64,000 nucleotides of DNA from Clostridium sp. SM-530-WT-3G (GCF_012843905.1 NZ_JABAGC010000001.1:124001-188000); one strand, 5' to 3'. Shown: positions 1 through 9,330, counted from the first letter of the stretch. Numbers and translations are program-made. Notes: generated by a model not told the origin, from the letters alone.

Positions 1-1
1 T

Positions 2-256
2 AAAAAGATAGGAAAAAGAACAAATGAAAAATGGGTTCCAAGTACTGGAGGAATTTACCCTCTTCTAAAAAGAATGGAAGCTGATAACCTTATAGAAGGT
101 CAATGGGATAATCCTAATAAGAAATTTCAAAAGACTTATATTCTAACTGAAAAAGGATTCCATGAATTTGAAAGTAAAAAAGCAATACTTAAGGATAAAA
201 TAAAAGATTCATTAGAAGTATTTGAGATAATTTTTCATGATTTATATAAAGAATAA
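2..256 (+). CDS. PadR-family transcriptional regulator, 5'-truncated by window edge
   Basis: The reading frame is open from base 2, so the gene starts before the window. The visible 84 residues contain the phrase STGGIYPLLKRME followed by a wing-like stretch (QKTYILTEKG), the classic end of the winged-helix DNA-binding domain of PadR proteins, then a short charged helix. PadR proteins repress nearby genes, often efflux or stress genes, in response to small molecules. The target is unknown because the upstream side is not visible. No terminator follows directly, and a small ORF begins about 65 bp downstream. Family assignment is confident from the wing motif; the ligand is not knowable here. 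Confidence 0.82.
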   Translation, partial: KKIGKRTNEKWVPSTGGIYPLLKRMEADNLIEGQWDNPNKKFQKTYILTEKGFHEFESKKAILKDKIKDSLEVFEIIFHDLYKE

Positions 257-321
257 ATACCATAATAATATTGCATAATAAATAAGAAGAATTTTATATA
301 TTATGGAGGATTTTATAGTAA

Positions 322-459
322 ATGAGTAGAAGAAATTTTTTAAATATTGGAGAGGTTGGCAACTTTACTAAAAAAGCAGTTGAAAATTTCGAAGAAAACA
401 TAGTTAATAGAAAAAATTATTTAGAAAAAGTAAAAGAAGATTCAAAAAGCAAAGAATAG
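322..459 (+). CDS. small hypothetical protein (45 aa)
   Basis: A 45-codon ORF opens with ATG 11 bases after GGAGGA (305-310) and ends in front of a terminator hairpin. The product begins MSRRNFLNIGEVG, is lysine/glutamate rich, has no membrane segment and looks like a short amphipathic helix. I do not recognise it. Placement between the PadR gene and a terminator suggests it may be the last gene of the PadR transcript. The good ribosome site and terminator are the main support. Confidence 0.5.
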   Translation: MSRRNFLNIGEVGNFTKKAVENFEENIVNRKNYLEKVKEDSKSKE

Positions 460-477
460 TGCTATCTTAATCATATT

Positions 478-508
478 GAAGTTCGGATTTCAATTCTGAA
501 CTTCTTTT
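478..508 (+). terminator. rho-independent terminator after the small ORF
   Basis: Arms GAAGTTCGGA and TTCTGAACTTC pair over about 10 bp with one G-U, followed by CTTTT. The T-tract is short, but the position directly after the 45-aa ORF and before the next gene fits a terminator. Confidence 0.6.
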
Positions 509-609
509 AAATTGAAATAAAGTTCTTTTTTCTTGTATAATTAAAATATTAAAATAAATATTATTATTAAACATAAGGTTACAACATAATTAAGGAGCTG
601 AGTTAAAAT

Positions 610-1833
610 TTGAAAAGGGTTATAATAATAGGGGCTGGACCAGCAGGAATAATGGCAGCATTAGAAGCTTCTAAAAACCATGAAGTTATTTTGGTTGATG
701 GAAATGAGAAAATAGGTAAAAAATTGTTTATTACAGGTAAGGGAAGATGTAATGTAACAAATGCAAAAGATATTTCAGAATTTTTTGATTACATACCTGG
801 AAATTCTCATTTTTTATATAGTGCATTATATAGTTTTACTAATGAAGATACTATGAATTTTTTTGAAAAAGAAGGAATTAAATTAAAGGTTGAACGTGGA
901 GATAGAGTTTTCCCTAATTCTGATAAATCTTCAGATATCTTAAAGGGGCTAAATAGTGCATTGAAAAAGACTAATGTTAATGTAAAATTAAACTCTAAAG
1001 TTACAGATATCAATTGCAAAAATAATAAAATTCAATCTGTAGTAATAAATAACAAAGAAATTTTAAAGGGTGATTATTTTATATTAGCAGCTGGTGGAGC
1101 AACTTACCCACTTACTGGTTCTACAGGTGATGGAGCTTTATTTGCAAAAAAATTAGGTCACACAATTGTACCTTTAAGACCAGCACTTGTACCACTTAAA
1201 GTTAAAGATAATACTACAAAGAATTTAAATGGATTATCATTAAGAAATGTAGAATTGAATATTAAGGAAAATAATAAAAAATCTATATACAAAGAATTTG
1301 GTGAAATGAACTTTTCTGTTCTAGGTATATCTGGTCCTATTGTATTAAAGGCAAGTAGATTTATAGAAAATGGCAGATTATACACAGCACATGTAGATTT
1401 AAAGCCTGCTCTTAATATAGGGGAATTAGATAAAAGAATTCAAAGAGATTTTTCAAAATATTTGAATAAACCGTTTAAAGAATCATTAAATGATTTACTG
1501 CCACAAAAGATTATTCCAATGATAATAATGAATTCAGGAATAGATGAAGATAAAAAAGTGAATGAAATAACAAAAGAAGAAAGAAAAGCTCTTGTAAATT
1601 CAATTAAAGACTTTACTTTTGAAATAGGTGGCCTTAGACCAATAGCAGAAGGTATAGTTACAAAAGGCGGAGTAGATGTAAAGGAAATTGACCCATCTAC
1701 AATGAAGTCAAAAATAATAGAAAACTTATCTTTTTGTGGAGAAGTTATAGACGTAGATGCATTTACTGGAGGATATAATGTTCAGATAGCATTTTCAACA
1801 GGATTTATTGCAGGAAATAATATAGAAAATTAG
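610..1833 (+). CDS. NAD(P)/FAD-dependent oxidoreductase, HI0933/BaiN-like
   Basis: The 407-aa protein starts at a TTG preceded by AAGGAG (592-597). Its N-terminus MKRVIIIGAGPAGIMAAL is a dinucleotide-binding GxGxxG fold for FAD. GKGRCNVTN near residue 42 and the C-terminal GGYNVQIAFSTG phrase (second FAD contact) are signatures of the HI0933/YhiN/BaiN flavoprotein family. Members are cytoplasmic; BaiN reduces bile-acid intermediates in some clostridia, but most homologues have no assigned substrate, so no specific reaction is claimed. It lies upstream of cmk and ispH-rpsA in the same direction, an order I recall as common in clostridia. The 162-bp gap before cmk leaves room for a separate promoter. 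Confidence 0.87.
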   Translation: MKRVIIIGAGPAGIMAALEASKNHEVILVDGNEKIGKKLFITGKGRCNVTNAKDISEFFDYIPGNSHFLYSALYSFTNEDTMNFFEKEGIKLKVERGDRVFPNSDKSSDILKGLNSALKKTNVNVKLNSKVTDINCKNNKIQSVVINNKEILKGDYFILAAGGATYPLTGSTGDGALFAKKLGHTIVPLRPALVPLKVKDNTTKNLNGLSLRNVELNIKENNKKSIYKEFGEMNFSVLGISGPIVLKASRFIENGRLYTAHVDLKPALNIGELDKRIQRDFSKYLNKPFKESLNDLLPQKIIPMIIMNSGIDEDKKVNEITKEERKALVNSIKDFTFEIGGLRPIAEGIVTKGGVDVKEIDPSTMKSKIIENLSFCGEVIDVDAFTGGYNVQIAFSTGFIAGNNIEN

Positions 1834-1995
1834 TGATTTTAAATTAACTATTTTATAGCAAATATAGAGTTTAATATAATTTTTTGCAAAATAATAGGTA
1901 AATATATTAAAGATATTCTTGTTTGAGACAATAAAAAATTATATAATCTTATTGTAGGCGTTAAATTATGGGACTAAGAAATGAGGTAAATAAAA

Positions 1996-2649
1996 TTGAA
2001 AACATGCGTAGCAATTGATGGACCAGCAGGTGCTGGTAAAAGTACAATAGCAAAACTTGTTGGTAAAGAACATAATCTTATGTACATAAATACAGGAGCT
2101 ATGTACAGAGCTGTTGCTCTAAAAGCTAAAGAAAACAATTTAGGTCCAGATAAGGTTTCTGAAATAATAAACCTTATAGACAAAATGGAAATGCATTTTG
2201 AAAATGATGACTTAATAGTTGATGGAGAAAACATTCAAGATAAGATAACAATGCCTGAAATAAGCAGTATAGTATCTGCATATGCAAGCATTCCTGAAGT
2301 GAGAAAAGTTCTTGTAAAACTTCAAAGACAAATGGCTGATAAATTTGATGTAATTATGGATGGAAGAGATATTGGTACAGTAGTATTAAAAGATGCTAAT
2401 TTTAAATTCTTCTTAACAGCCAGTGCCGAAGAAAGAGCAAATAGAAGATTTAAAGAACTACAAAACAGAAATATTGAGTGTTCTTACGATACTATTTTAA
2501 AAGATATAATTGAAAGAGATTACAAAGATACTCATAGAGAAACTGATCCATTAAAGAAAGCAGATGATGCTATAGAAATAGATAGCACAAGCCTTGATAT
2601 TAATGGAGTAGTAGAAGTAATAAATAATTATATATATAACAAAAGATAA
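1996..2649 (+). CDS. cmk: cytidylate kinase
   Basis: This 217-aa enzyme phosphorylates CMP/dCMP with ATP to the diphosphate. The P-loop GPAGAGKST is at residues 9-17; NTGAMYRAVAL, the GRDIGTVVL nucleotide-binding phrase and the RDYKDTHRETDPL lid are all present and ordered as in bacterial Cmk. Length is normal. The start is a TTG with GAGGT about 8 bases upstream. It precedes ispH-rpsA by about 50 bp. A cmk-rpsA pairing is widespread in bacteria; here the S1 gene carries an IspH domain in front. Confidence 0.95.
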   Translation: MKTCVAIDGPAGAGKSTIAKLVGKEHNLMYINTGAMYRAVALKAKENNLGPDKVSEIINLIDKMEMHFENDDLIVDGENIQDKITMPEISSIVSAYASIPEVRKVLVKLQRQMADKFDVIMDGRDIGTVVLKDANFKFFLTASAEERANRRFKELQNRNIECSYDTILKDIIERDYKDTHRETDPLKKADDAIEIDSTSLDINGVVEVINNYIYNKR

Positions 2650-2701
2650 TTTTACATGGATAACTAAATAATATTATCCAGAGAATAAGGTGGTAGCTAG
2701 T

Positions 2702-4606
2702 ATGAGAAAAGTGACACTTGCTAAAAATGCAGGATTTTGCTTTGGTGTACAAAGAGCTGTAGACGAAGCATTAAGAATACAAAAAGAGTATAATAAAAAG
2801 ATATATACATTAGGTCCTTTAATACATAATAGTGACGTAGTTAAGTTTTTAGAAGAAAATAATATTTTTTCTATAGAATTAGATGAAATATCTAAATTAA
2901 ATCCAGGAGATATAATTGTTATAAGATCACATGGTGTACCACAAAAGGTTTTATCTACACTTGAAGAGGCTGAGCTTACAGTAATAAATGCAACTTGTCC
3001 TTTTGTGAAAAATATTCAAAAGAAAGTTCAGAAATATTCTAATGAAGGTTATCATATAGTAATATTAGGTGATAAAAATCATCCTGAAGTAATAGGTATT
3101 AATGGATGGTGTGATGATTCAGCTACAATTACTAAAGATGGTAATTTGGAAGAGAACCTTCCAGATAAAGTATGCGTTGTTTCACAAACTACTGAAAAGA
3201 AGAAAAATTGGGATAATACTTTAGAAAATCTTAAAGATGTAAAAGAATTATTACCATATAATACGATTTGTGCAGCAACTGACGTAAGACAGAAGAGTAC
3301 ATATGAACTATCTAAAGAAGTAGATGCAATGATTGTAGTTGGAGGTAAAAATAGTTCTAACACTACAAAATTATATCAAATTGCAAAAGAAAACTGTGAG
3401 AAAACAATTCATATAGAAAACTTAAGTGAATTGCCAGATGATTTTATTAATGATGATATAAAAACAATAGGTGTTACAGCTGGTGCTTCAACACCAGATT
3501 GGATTATTAGGGAGGTACTTGATAAAATGAGTATGGAAAACAATGTAAACAACGAAGATCAATTAGCATTAATGAATGCAACAGATATGAAAATTGTAAT
3601 TGGTACTGAAATTAACGAAAAAGTAATAGCAAAAAATAATGATGGTATCGTAATTGCAATGAGTGGATATGGAATGGATGGTTTAATTCCATACAACGAA
3701 TTAACTTCAAAAGATAATGCAAAAGAATTTGCTGAAACTATAAATATTGATGATACAATAAAAGCTAAAGTTATAAAATTACAAAACAATGATGGATTTG
3801 TTGTGTTATCAAGATTAGAATATGAAAAAGATGAAGCTTTCAAAGAATTACAAGAATTATTCGATGAAAAGAAAACTTTTGAATTAACAGTAAAAGAAGC
3901 TAAGGAAAAAGGACTTGTAGCTTACTATAAAGGTGTAAGAGTATTTATACCAGCATCTCAAATAGATACTAAATTCACTGAAAACAAAGAAGATTTTGTT
4001 GGAAAAACAATTGAAGTAAGATTAATTGATTTCAGTGCAAAAAATCCAGTTAAAGTAGTTGCTTCAAGAAGAGTTTTACTTGAGGAAGTAAAAGAAGCTA
4101 AAGAAGCTGCTGCATGGAATACTTTCAATTTAGGAGATGTAGTTAAAGGTGAAGTTAAGAGATTCACAAACTTTGGTGCTTTCGTTGAAATTAATGGTGT
4201 AGATGGATTATTACACTTATCTCAAATTTCATGGAATCATGTTAAGAGTGTTGAAGATGCATTAAAAGTAGGTCAAATCGTAGATGTTAAAATCATAGGA
4301 TTAGATAAAGAAGCTAAAAAGCTTTCATTAAGCATGAAAGAATTAATGCCAAAACCATGGGAAAATGTTGCTGAAAAGTACCCAGTTGACTCAGTTGTTT
4401 TAGGTAAAGTTGTAAGATTAAGCAAGTTTGGTGCTTTCGTAGAATTAGAACCAGGTGTAGATGGATTAGTTCATATATCAAAGATTTCTCACAACAGAAT
4501 TGAAGATCCAGCTGAAGTTTTAACTATAGGAGAAGAAGTTAAAGCTAAAATCTTAGGCGTTGATGAAGAAAATAAGAGAATAAGCTTAAGCATTAAAGAT
4601 ATTTAA
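2702..4606 (+). CDS. ispH: fused 4-hydroxy-3-methylbut-2-enyl diphosphate reductase (IspH) / ribosomal protein S1
   Basis: One 634-aa chain joins two normally separate proteins. Residues 1-280 are IspH, the Fe-S enzyme of the last MEP-pathway step to IPP/DMAPP; the three cluster cysteines are Cys13 (GFCFGV), Cys99 (NATCP) and Cys190 (TICAAT), with His77 (SHGVP) and His127 (NHPEV). From about residue 296 there are four S1/OB RNA-binding repeats; the third and fourth (GEVKRFTNFGAFVEI, GKVVRLSKFGAFVEL) are the most canonical. The start is set at ATG 2702, 8 bases after AAGGTGG, rather than an in-frame GTG inside that site. The fusion is known in clostridia. No stop, frameshift or internal ribosome site separates the halves, although GGGAGG near 3510 is followed by in-frame ATGs, which would allow a free S1. 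Confidence 0.95.
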   Translation: MRKVTLAKNAGFCFGVQRAVDEALRIQKEYNKKIYTLGPLIHNSDVVKFLEENNIFSIELDEISKLNPGDIIVIRSHGVPQKVLSTLEEAELTVINATCPFVKNIQKKVQKYSNEGYHIVILGDKNHPEVIGINGWCDDSATITKDGNLEENLPDKVCVVSQTTEKKKNWDNTLENLKDVKELLPYNTICAATDVRQKSTYELSKEVDAMIVVGGKNSSNTTKLYQIAKENCEKTIHIENLSELPDDFINDDIKTIGVTAGASTPDWIIREVLDKMSMENNVNNEDQLALMNATDMKIVIGTEINEKVIAKNNDGIVIAMSGYGMDGLIPYNELTSKDNAKEFAETINIDDTIKAKVIKLQNNDGFVVLSRLEYEKDEAFKELQELFDEKKTFELTVKEAKEKGLVAYYKGVRVFIPASQIDTKFTENKEDFVGKTIEVRLIDFSAKNPVKVVASRRVLLEEVKEAKEAAAWNTFNLGDVVKGEVKRFTNFGAFVEINGVDGLLHLSQISWNHVKSVEDALKVGQIVDVKIIGLDKEAKKLSLSMKELMPKPWENVAEKYPVDSVVLGKVVRLSKFGAFVELEPGVDGLVHISKISHNRIEDPAEVLTIGEEVKAKILGVDEENKRISLSIKDI

Positions 4607-4622
4607 TATATAAATAAAAATG

Positions 4623-4653
4623 CAGGTATCATATAATTGGTACCTGTTTTTTT
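4623..4653 (+). terminator. rho-independent terminator of ispH-rpsA
   Basis: CAGGTATC and GGTACCTG form an 8-bp stem with one G-U, followed directly by seven T residues, 17 bases after the stop codon. Confidence 0.9.
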
Positions 4654-4802
4654 ATTATTCAAAAGGATACTTTTAATAAACAGTCATATTTCTAAATATA
4701 CTAGAATATATAGGTTTTGATTTATTGGTTCTATAATTATTTGACTATATTTTCCACCAGAATTATAATTTAAGTAAATAATAAAATTAAGAGGAAAGAG
4801 TT

Positions 4803-5684
4803 ATGATAAGTATAGAAAAGCTTTCAATGTTTAACATAGATAAATTTAGAATACTTTATGAAACTATAGAAGACTCGTATTTATGCGATAAAGGTTTTTT
4901 TGATATTTATGATAAGGAATCATTTTTAGTAAAATTCATAATAAGAAAGCAAGTAAAGTTATTTAAATCAAATGATAATTATGTAGGCTATTTGTGGCAC
5001 GAATGTCCTGATGATAGCAGTAAGTGTTGTACTATTTATGGGATAAGCTTTAAAGATGATTTTATAGAACATATAACCTCTAATTTTTTAGATCATTTAT
5101 CATTTAAAGCATTAAGGTTTGAGATTGTCCAGAATGCAAAAAATAAGCTTATAATGAACAGATTAGGATTTAATATTCAATTTAAAAGTATTATTATGAG
5201 TCTTGATTTATTAGAGCATTCTAAATTGCCTGAATTTAAACTTCCTGACAATCTTAAAATCAAACATTTTATTAAAAATAAAGATGAAGGATTAAGGTGT
5301 GATATTCAGAATAGAATATTTGGAGAAAAGAGTCGTGTACCATTAACAGTAAGTGATATTTATCAGGAAGAAAATGAGGAATATTTCATTGAAGATTTTA
5401 GTGTGTTTTTAAAGAATTCTAATGATGAAATTTTAGGTTATGGTCAAATAATACTTTCAAAGAATCAGTATACAATTGTGAATTTCGGTATACTAGAACA
5501 ATATAGAATGAGAGGTTATGGAGAAATACTTTTAAAGTACCTTATCAATTTATGTAGGCTCAATTCTATATATCAGATTTTTATAAGAGTTGAAGAGGCG
5601 AACATCAAAGCTATTAATTTATATACTAAAGTTGGATTTGTTAAATGTAACTCATGTATCTCATGGGTTAAGTTGTTTAAATAA
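4803..5684 (+). CDS. tandem GNAT-domain acetyltransferase
   Basis: This 293-aa protein appears to hold two GNAT folds. The C-terminal half carries a clear acetyl-CoA site: NFGILEQYRMRGYGEILLKYLI (contains the R-x-x-G-x-G/A pyrophosphate loop) and the closing ANIKAINLYTKVGFVKC. The N-terminal half ends with NKLIMNRLGFNIQFKS, like the end of a first degenerate GNAT unit. The substrate is unknown; tandem GNATs include mycothiol synthase-like and ribosomal or small-molecule acetyltransferases. GAGG sits about 9 bases before ATG. It is followed after about 75 bp by a small ORF on the same strand and preceded by the ispH-rpsA terminator, so it begins its own transcript. Confidence 0.8.
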   Translation: MISIEKLSMFNIDKFRILYETIEDSYLCDKGFFDIYDKESFLVKFIIRKQVKLFKSNDNYVGYLWHECPDDSSKCCTIYGISFKDDFIEHITSNFLDHLSFKALRFEIVQNAKNKLIMNRLGFNIQFKSIIMSLDLLEHSKLPEFKLPDNLKIKHFIKNKDEGLRCDIQNRIFGEKSRVPLTVSDIYQEENEEYFIEDFSVFLKNSNDEILGYGQIILSKNQYTIVNFGILEQYRMRGYGEILLKYLINLCRLNSIYQIFIRVEEANIKAINLYTKVGFVKCNSCISWVKLFK

Positions 5685-5760
5685 AACTGAAAGATAAGAG
5701 GTTGACAGATATAATATTTCAAATAAAATATTATTAGAAATATAAAGTGAGGTACATGAT

Positions 5761-5958
5761 GTGGAAAGAGCAAGAATAGATGACGTAAGAGAAAACATAA
5801 AACACTTAACTAAAAAACAGCAGGAAAATGTTATGCTTATAGCAAAAACACATGGTGTAACTAAACGCTTCTTAGAAATTATAGACAAGAAAGATGATGA
5901 TGAATCGGTTATAGATATGATTCAGCTTTATATAGATGAAATGAAGCAAAAAAAGTAA
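5761..5958 (+). CDS. small conserved-looking cytoplasmic protein (65 aa)
   Basis: The ORF starts with GTG, 8 bases after GTGAGGT, and ends about 110 bp before a strong terminator. The product is charged and helical (MERARIDDVRENIKHLTKKQ...) with no cysteine, no signal and no membrane segment. I do not recognise the family. The ribosome site, codon usage like its neighbours and the terminator support a real gene, probably co-transcribed with the GNAT gene upstream. Confidence 0.6.
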   Translation: MERARIDDVRENIKHLTKKQQENVMLIAKTHGVTKRFLEIIDKKDDDESVIDMIQLYIDEMKQKK

Positions 5959-6334
5959 TGAGAAAACTTTATAATATAATAATGTAGCAACAAACTATTA
6001 ACTGAATATTATATATTATACAAATGAATCACATATAATTAGGTTGACTTATATATTTTTTATATTAAAAACAATATCTATTTTTAGGTATTGTTTTTTA
6101 ATTAATTTGCCCACACAATACAATCACATCTTCTGAAAAATTTCCTAAAGCATTATATATTTTTGCATATAAATAGGAATTTAAAATTCTAGAATTCCAC
6201 TTCTAATTATTAAAATTATCATTATTCAAAAATATAATAGATATTTATTAAGGTTTTATGTATAAATTTATTTTTATGTAACACACTAAACAAATGAGAT
6301 AATAATATAAATTTTAATAGCATGGTGATGTACA
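5959..6334 (+). other. intergenic region with one terminator
   Basis: About 375 bp, very AT-rich. Apart from the terminator at 6067-6100 I see no ORF with a ribosome site, no tRNA and no riboswitch-like fold. The last ~100 bp must hold the promoter of the small membrane ORF at 6335, but no convincing -35/-10 pair stands out. Confidence 0.5.
6067..6100 (+). terminator. rho-independent terminator
   Basis: AAAAACAATATCT pairs with AGGTATTGTTTTT over about 12 bp (one G-U), with the T-run forming part of the stem and tail. It ends the GNAT/65-aa ORF transcript; the A-tract on the other side would let it work in both directions. Confidence 0.75.
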
Positions 6335-6508
6335 ATGAAAGAAAACAAATCGAAGCCACAAAATTATATGTTAAGACAAATATTCTGGAGTATTATAGTT
6401 GTTATTGCATTTATAAAGTCTATTGAAGGGCAAAATCATATTTCTAAAAGAAAATACCACAAGAAAAAAAGACATGGCCATAATAAAATTATATGTATAT
6501 GTAAGTGA
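6335..6508 (+). CDS. small single-pass membrane peptide with His/Lys-rich tail (57 aa)
   Basis: ATG at 6335 follows GGTGATG by about 4 bases. The product has a polar N-terminus, one hydrophobic segment (residues 16-27, IFWSIIVVIAFI) and a very basic, histidine-containing tail (KRKYHKKKRHGHNK) ending in a CIC motif. With few positive residues before the helix and many after it, the tail is predicted inside the cell. I do not recognise the family. It is too short for strong coding statistics, so this call rests on the ribosome site and the coherent membrane-protein design. Confidence 0.45.
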   Translation: MKENKSKPQNYMLRQIFWSIIVVIAFIKSIEGQNHISKRKYHKKKRHGHNKIICICK

Positions 6509-6781
6509 TTTATAGCTGCTTAATAAATTAAATTTATAATACTATCATATAACTAAGTGTAGTTTTCATAATAATATTTTAAGTTTAAATGTAAATAAGT
6601 TTATAAATATAAAACTTTTTTTAAAAAAGTATTCAAAATTACCAAGCCTTAATTATAGTATACTAAACTTTTATCAAAAAAATAATTATAACCTATAGAA
6701 TTATAATTTATAAACTTGAATAAAATTAACTGTAGGTAGGAATAATTAATAACAGGTTATTTGAATTGAGGTGATGATAAT

Positions 6782-7435
6782 TTGACAGAAGATAAGCAAA
6801 CTTATAAGAGAGTATTACTAATCTTTGTAGCTATTTTATCTATATATGGAGCATATTCAAGTGGTAATAAATATAATGATTATTTTTATAATAAAGAGAG
6901 CTTAAAGCAACTGAATAGTAGTGAATGTGTTACAGCAGATAATTTATCATTTGATAATTCTGATAGTGATATTAAAAATATTGATAACATTGATAGTAGA
7001 ATATCCTATGATAATTTTTTGAAATTAAAAATGGGAATGTCTTATGATGAAGTGAAAAATATATTGGGGGATGGTAAAGAAATACCACCAAGTGAAGCGC
7101 ATGGTAAAAAAACAACAATATATGAATATAACGGTGAAGGTATAAGTAATATAACAATTACTTTGCAAGATGATTGTGTCATATCTAAAACACAATTAAA
7201 TTTAAAGCATAGTGATGGTAAAGAGTTATCTTTAAATGACTACAATAAGATAAATAGCGGAATGTCTTATGACAAAGTCAAAGATTTAATAGGAGATGGA
7301 GAACTTACAACAGAATCATCTGTTGCAAATTCTATAATAGATGTATACAGTTATATTAATAAAGATGGTTCTAGTGCTAATTTTACGTTTGATAATGGCA
7401 GTCTAAGAATGAAATCTCAGTACAGTCTGAAATAA
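6782..7435 (+). CDS. membrane-anchored protein with two DUF3862/SmpA-like repeats
   Basis: The 217-aa product starts at TTG behind GAGGTGATG. Residues 10-26 form one N-terminal hydrophobic helix, followed by a Ser/Asp linker and two copies of a BLIP/SmpA-like unit. Each unit opens with a phrase of the type GMSYDEVKNILGDG (about residues 82-95 and 161-174) and ends in a beta-rich segment; this repeat is characteristic of DUF3862-type extracellular domains. There is no lipobox, so it is probably anchored by its helix and exposed outside. Biochemical role is unknown; related domains bind proteins. It is monocistronic, with a terminator right after the stop. Confidence 0.72.
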   Translation: MTEDKQTYKRVLLIFVAILSIYGAYSSGNKYNDYFYNKESLKQLNSSECVTADNLSFDNSDSDIKNIDNIDSRISYDNFLKLKMGMSYDEVKNILGDGKEIPPSEAHGKKTTIYEYNGEGISNITITLQDDCVISKTQLNLKHSDGKELSLNDYNKINSGMSYDKVKDLIGDGELTTESSVANSIIDVYSYINKDGSSANFTFDNGSLRMKSQYSLK

Positions 7436-7463
7436 AGAGTCAATTTAGTTATGGCTCTTTTTT
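7436..7463 (+). terminator. rho-independent terminator
   Basis: AGAGTCA pairs with TGGCTCT (one G-U) and is followed by TTTTT, immediately after the stop of the DUF3862-like gene. Confidence 0.75.
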
Positions 7464-7649
7464 ATATGGATTTAGAATTTTAATAAACAAAGGATTATTC
7501 ATTATTTTTTGATATTTATAGTAGTCGTATATTATTTCTCTGTAAAATATATGTAAAAAGTTTTATGGCATATATAAGACTTTAATTAATATAAATTATT
7601 TGTTATAATACATAAGAAACTGTATATATTGCACGGAGGAGATAAATTA

Positions 7650-8993
7650 ATGAGTTCTGATAATAAAGAATTAAAATATTACATAGAAACTTGGGGTTGC
7701 CAAATGAATGAAGAGGATTCAGAAAAAATTTCTGGAATGCTTAAAACTCAAGGATATACACAAACAGATGATAGGGAAGAGGCTTCTATAATTATATTTA
7801 ACACTTGTTGTGTTAGAGAAAATGCAGAAAATAAGGTATTCGGTAACTTAGGTATAATTAAACATCAAAAAGAAAAGAATCCTGATTTAATAATAGCTAT
7901 ATGTGGATGCATGATGCAACAAAAAGGAATGGCTGATGAAGTATTAAACAAATTCCCATTTGTTGATATTATATTTGGTACTCACAATGCTTACAAATTC
8001 CCAGAATACTTAAACAGAGTAAAAACTGAAGGAGTTCAAATAAAAGAAATATTTGATAAAGAAACAGATATAGTTGAAGGTGTTCCAGTAGATAGAAAGA
8101 GTAATGTTAAAGCATTTGTTACTATCATGTATGGATGCAACAACTTCTGTACATACTGCGTAGTTCCTTACGTAAGAGGAAGAGAAAGAAGCAGAAAGCC
8201 TGAAGATATCATAAAAGAAATAGAAGGATTAGTTGCTCAAGGTTATAAAGAAGTTACTTTACTTGGTCAAAACGTAAACTCATATGGTAAAGGCTTAGAA
8301 GAAGAAATTACATTTGCAGATCTTTTAAGAAAGATTAATGAAATCGAAGGATTAGAAAGAGTTAGATTCATGACTTCTCACCCTAAAGATTTAACAATGG
8401 ATGTAATTTATGCAATTAGAGATTGTGATAAGTTATGTGAACAAATACATTTACCAGTACAATGTGGTAGTGATAGAATATTAAACATAATGAACAGACA
8501 TTATACTAGAGATTACTACTTAAATCTTGCTAAAGAAATAAGAAAAGAAATCCCAGATGTAACTTTCTCTACAGATTTAATAGTAGGATTCCCAGGAGAA
8601 ACTGAAGAAGACTTCCAAGATACTTTAGACTTAGTTAAACAAGTACAATATGATGCAGCATTTACTTTCATATATTCAAGAAGAAACAATACACCTGCTG
8701 ATAAAATGGAAGATCAAATTTCAGATGAAATCAAACATGATAGATTCAACAGATTAGTTGAAGTAGTAAATGAAAGCATAATTGCAGGTAATAAAGCTAT
8801 GGAAGGTAAAGTTGTTGAAGTTTTAGTAGAAGGTGTAAGCAAAAACGATGAAAGCAAGTTAACAGGAAGAACTAGAAATGCAAAACTTGTAAACTTCCCA
8901 GGATGCAAAGAATTGATAGGAAAATTAGTTAACGTTAAAATAGTTAAAGCTAATTCATTCTCATTAGTTGGAGAAATTGTAGAAAATAATTAA
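7650..8993 (+). CDS. miaB: tRNA-2-methylthio-N6-dimethylallyladenosine synthase
   Basis: MiaB is a radical-SAM enzyme that adds the methylthio group to i6A37 of tRNAs reading UNN codons. The 447-aa chain has the three-cysteine N-terminal cluster domain ([23 protein letters not shown]), the radical SAM motif CNNFCTYC near residue 170 and a C-terminal TRAM domain ([12 protein letters not shown]...SLVGEIV). The start is ATG 7650, 9-10 bases after CGGAGGAG; an upstream in-frame TTG lies before that site and is unlikely. Its partner miaA is at 17 kb on the other strand. Codon usage (aac, ttc, atc) hints at good expression. Confidence 0.96.
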   Translation: MSSDNKELKYYIETWGCQMNEEDSEKISGMLKTQGYTQTDDREEASIIIFNTCCVRENAENKVFGNLGIIKHQKEKNPDLIIAICGCMMQQKGMADEVLNKFPFVDIIFGTHNAYKFPEYLNRVKTEGVQIKEIFDKETDIVEGVPVDRKSNVKAFVTIMYGCNNFCTYCVVPYVRGRERSRKPEDIIKEIEGLVAQGYKEVTLLGQNVNSYGKGLEEEITFADLLRKINEIEGLERVRFMTSHPKDLTMDVIYAIRDCDKLCEQIHLPVQCGSDRILNIMNRHYTRDYYLNLAKEIRKEIPDVTFSTDLIVGFPGETEEDFQDTLDLVKQVQYDAAFTFIYSRRNNTPADKMEDQISDEIKHDRFNRLVEVVNESIIAGNKAMEGKVVEVLVEGVSKNDESKLTGRTRNAKLVNFPGCKELIGKLVNVKIVKANSFSLVGEIVENN

Positions 8994-9027
8994 TTATTAT
9001 CATAATCTGATAAAACATAATAATGAA

Positions 9028-9066
9028 GAGGAAATTGGATTTAAATAATTCGATTTCTTCTTTTTT
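9028..9066 (+). terminator. rho-independent terminator of miaB
   Basis: GAGGAAATTGGA pairs with TTCGATTTCTTC over 12 bp including three G-U pairs, followed by TTTTTT, 35 bases after the miaB stop. Confidence 0.8.
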
Positions 9067-9086
9067 GTTTATAAATTTAATACTAG

Positions 9087-9263
9087 CATAATTATGAAGA
9101 ATTTTTATCGGATGAAATATATAAAGTTATAAATAAAAGGTTTGTGATAAAACTTATCCATGATGGTACAGCTATGGCTTCTGCATTTAATAATTATGAT
9201 AATTCTGTATGTATTTCTCTAGGTACACGTTTTGGAGTTGGCTTCCCTGTAAAAACAAAATAA
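9087..9263 (+). pseudogene. C-terminal remnant of a degraded gene
   Basis: An open frame without a usable start or ribosome site encodes about 58 residues ending in TAA. It contains LIHDGTAMASAF and VCISLGTRFGVGFP, a coding-like, glycine-patterned stretch that resembles the nucleotide-binding end of an actin/hexokinase-fold protein. I cannot name the family. The upstream part is missing (the frame closes at a TAG at 9084-9086, right behind the miaB terminator), so this reads as the tail left by a deletion. Confidence 0.5.
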
Positions 9264-9296
9264 CTATAGACTAATATATCTAAATATATTGATAGC

Positions 9297-9330
9297 AAAA
9301 AAGCTTTCCCTGATTGTTTTTGGGAAAGCT
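9297..9330 (-). terminator. rho-independent terminator of ybaK
   Basis: AGCTTTCCC and GGGAAAGCT form a perfect 9-bp stem. On the - strand it is followed by six T residues, 38 bases beyond the ybaK stop. Confidence 0.9.
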
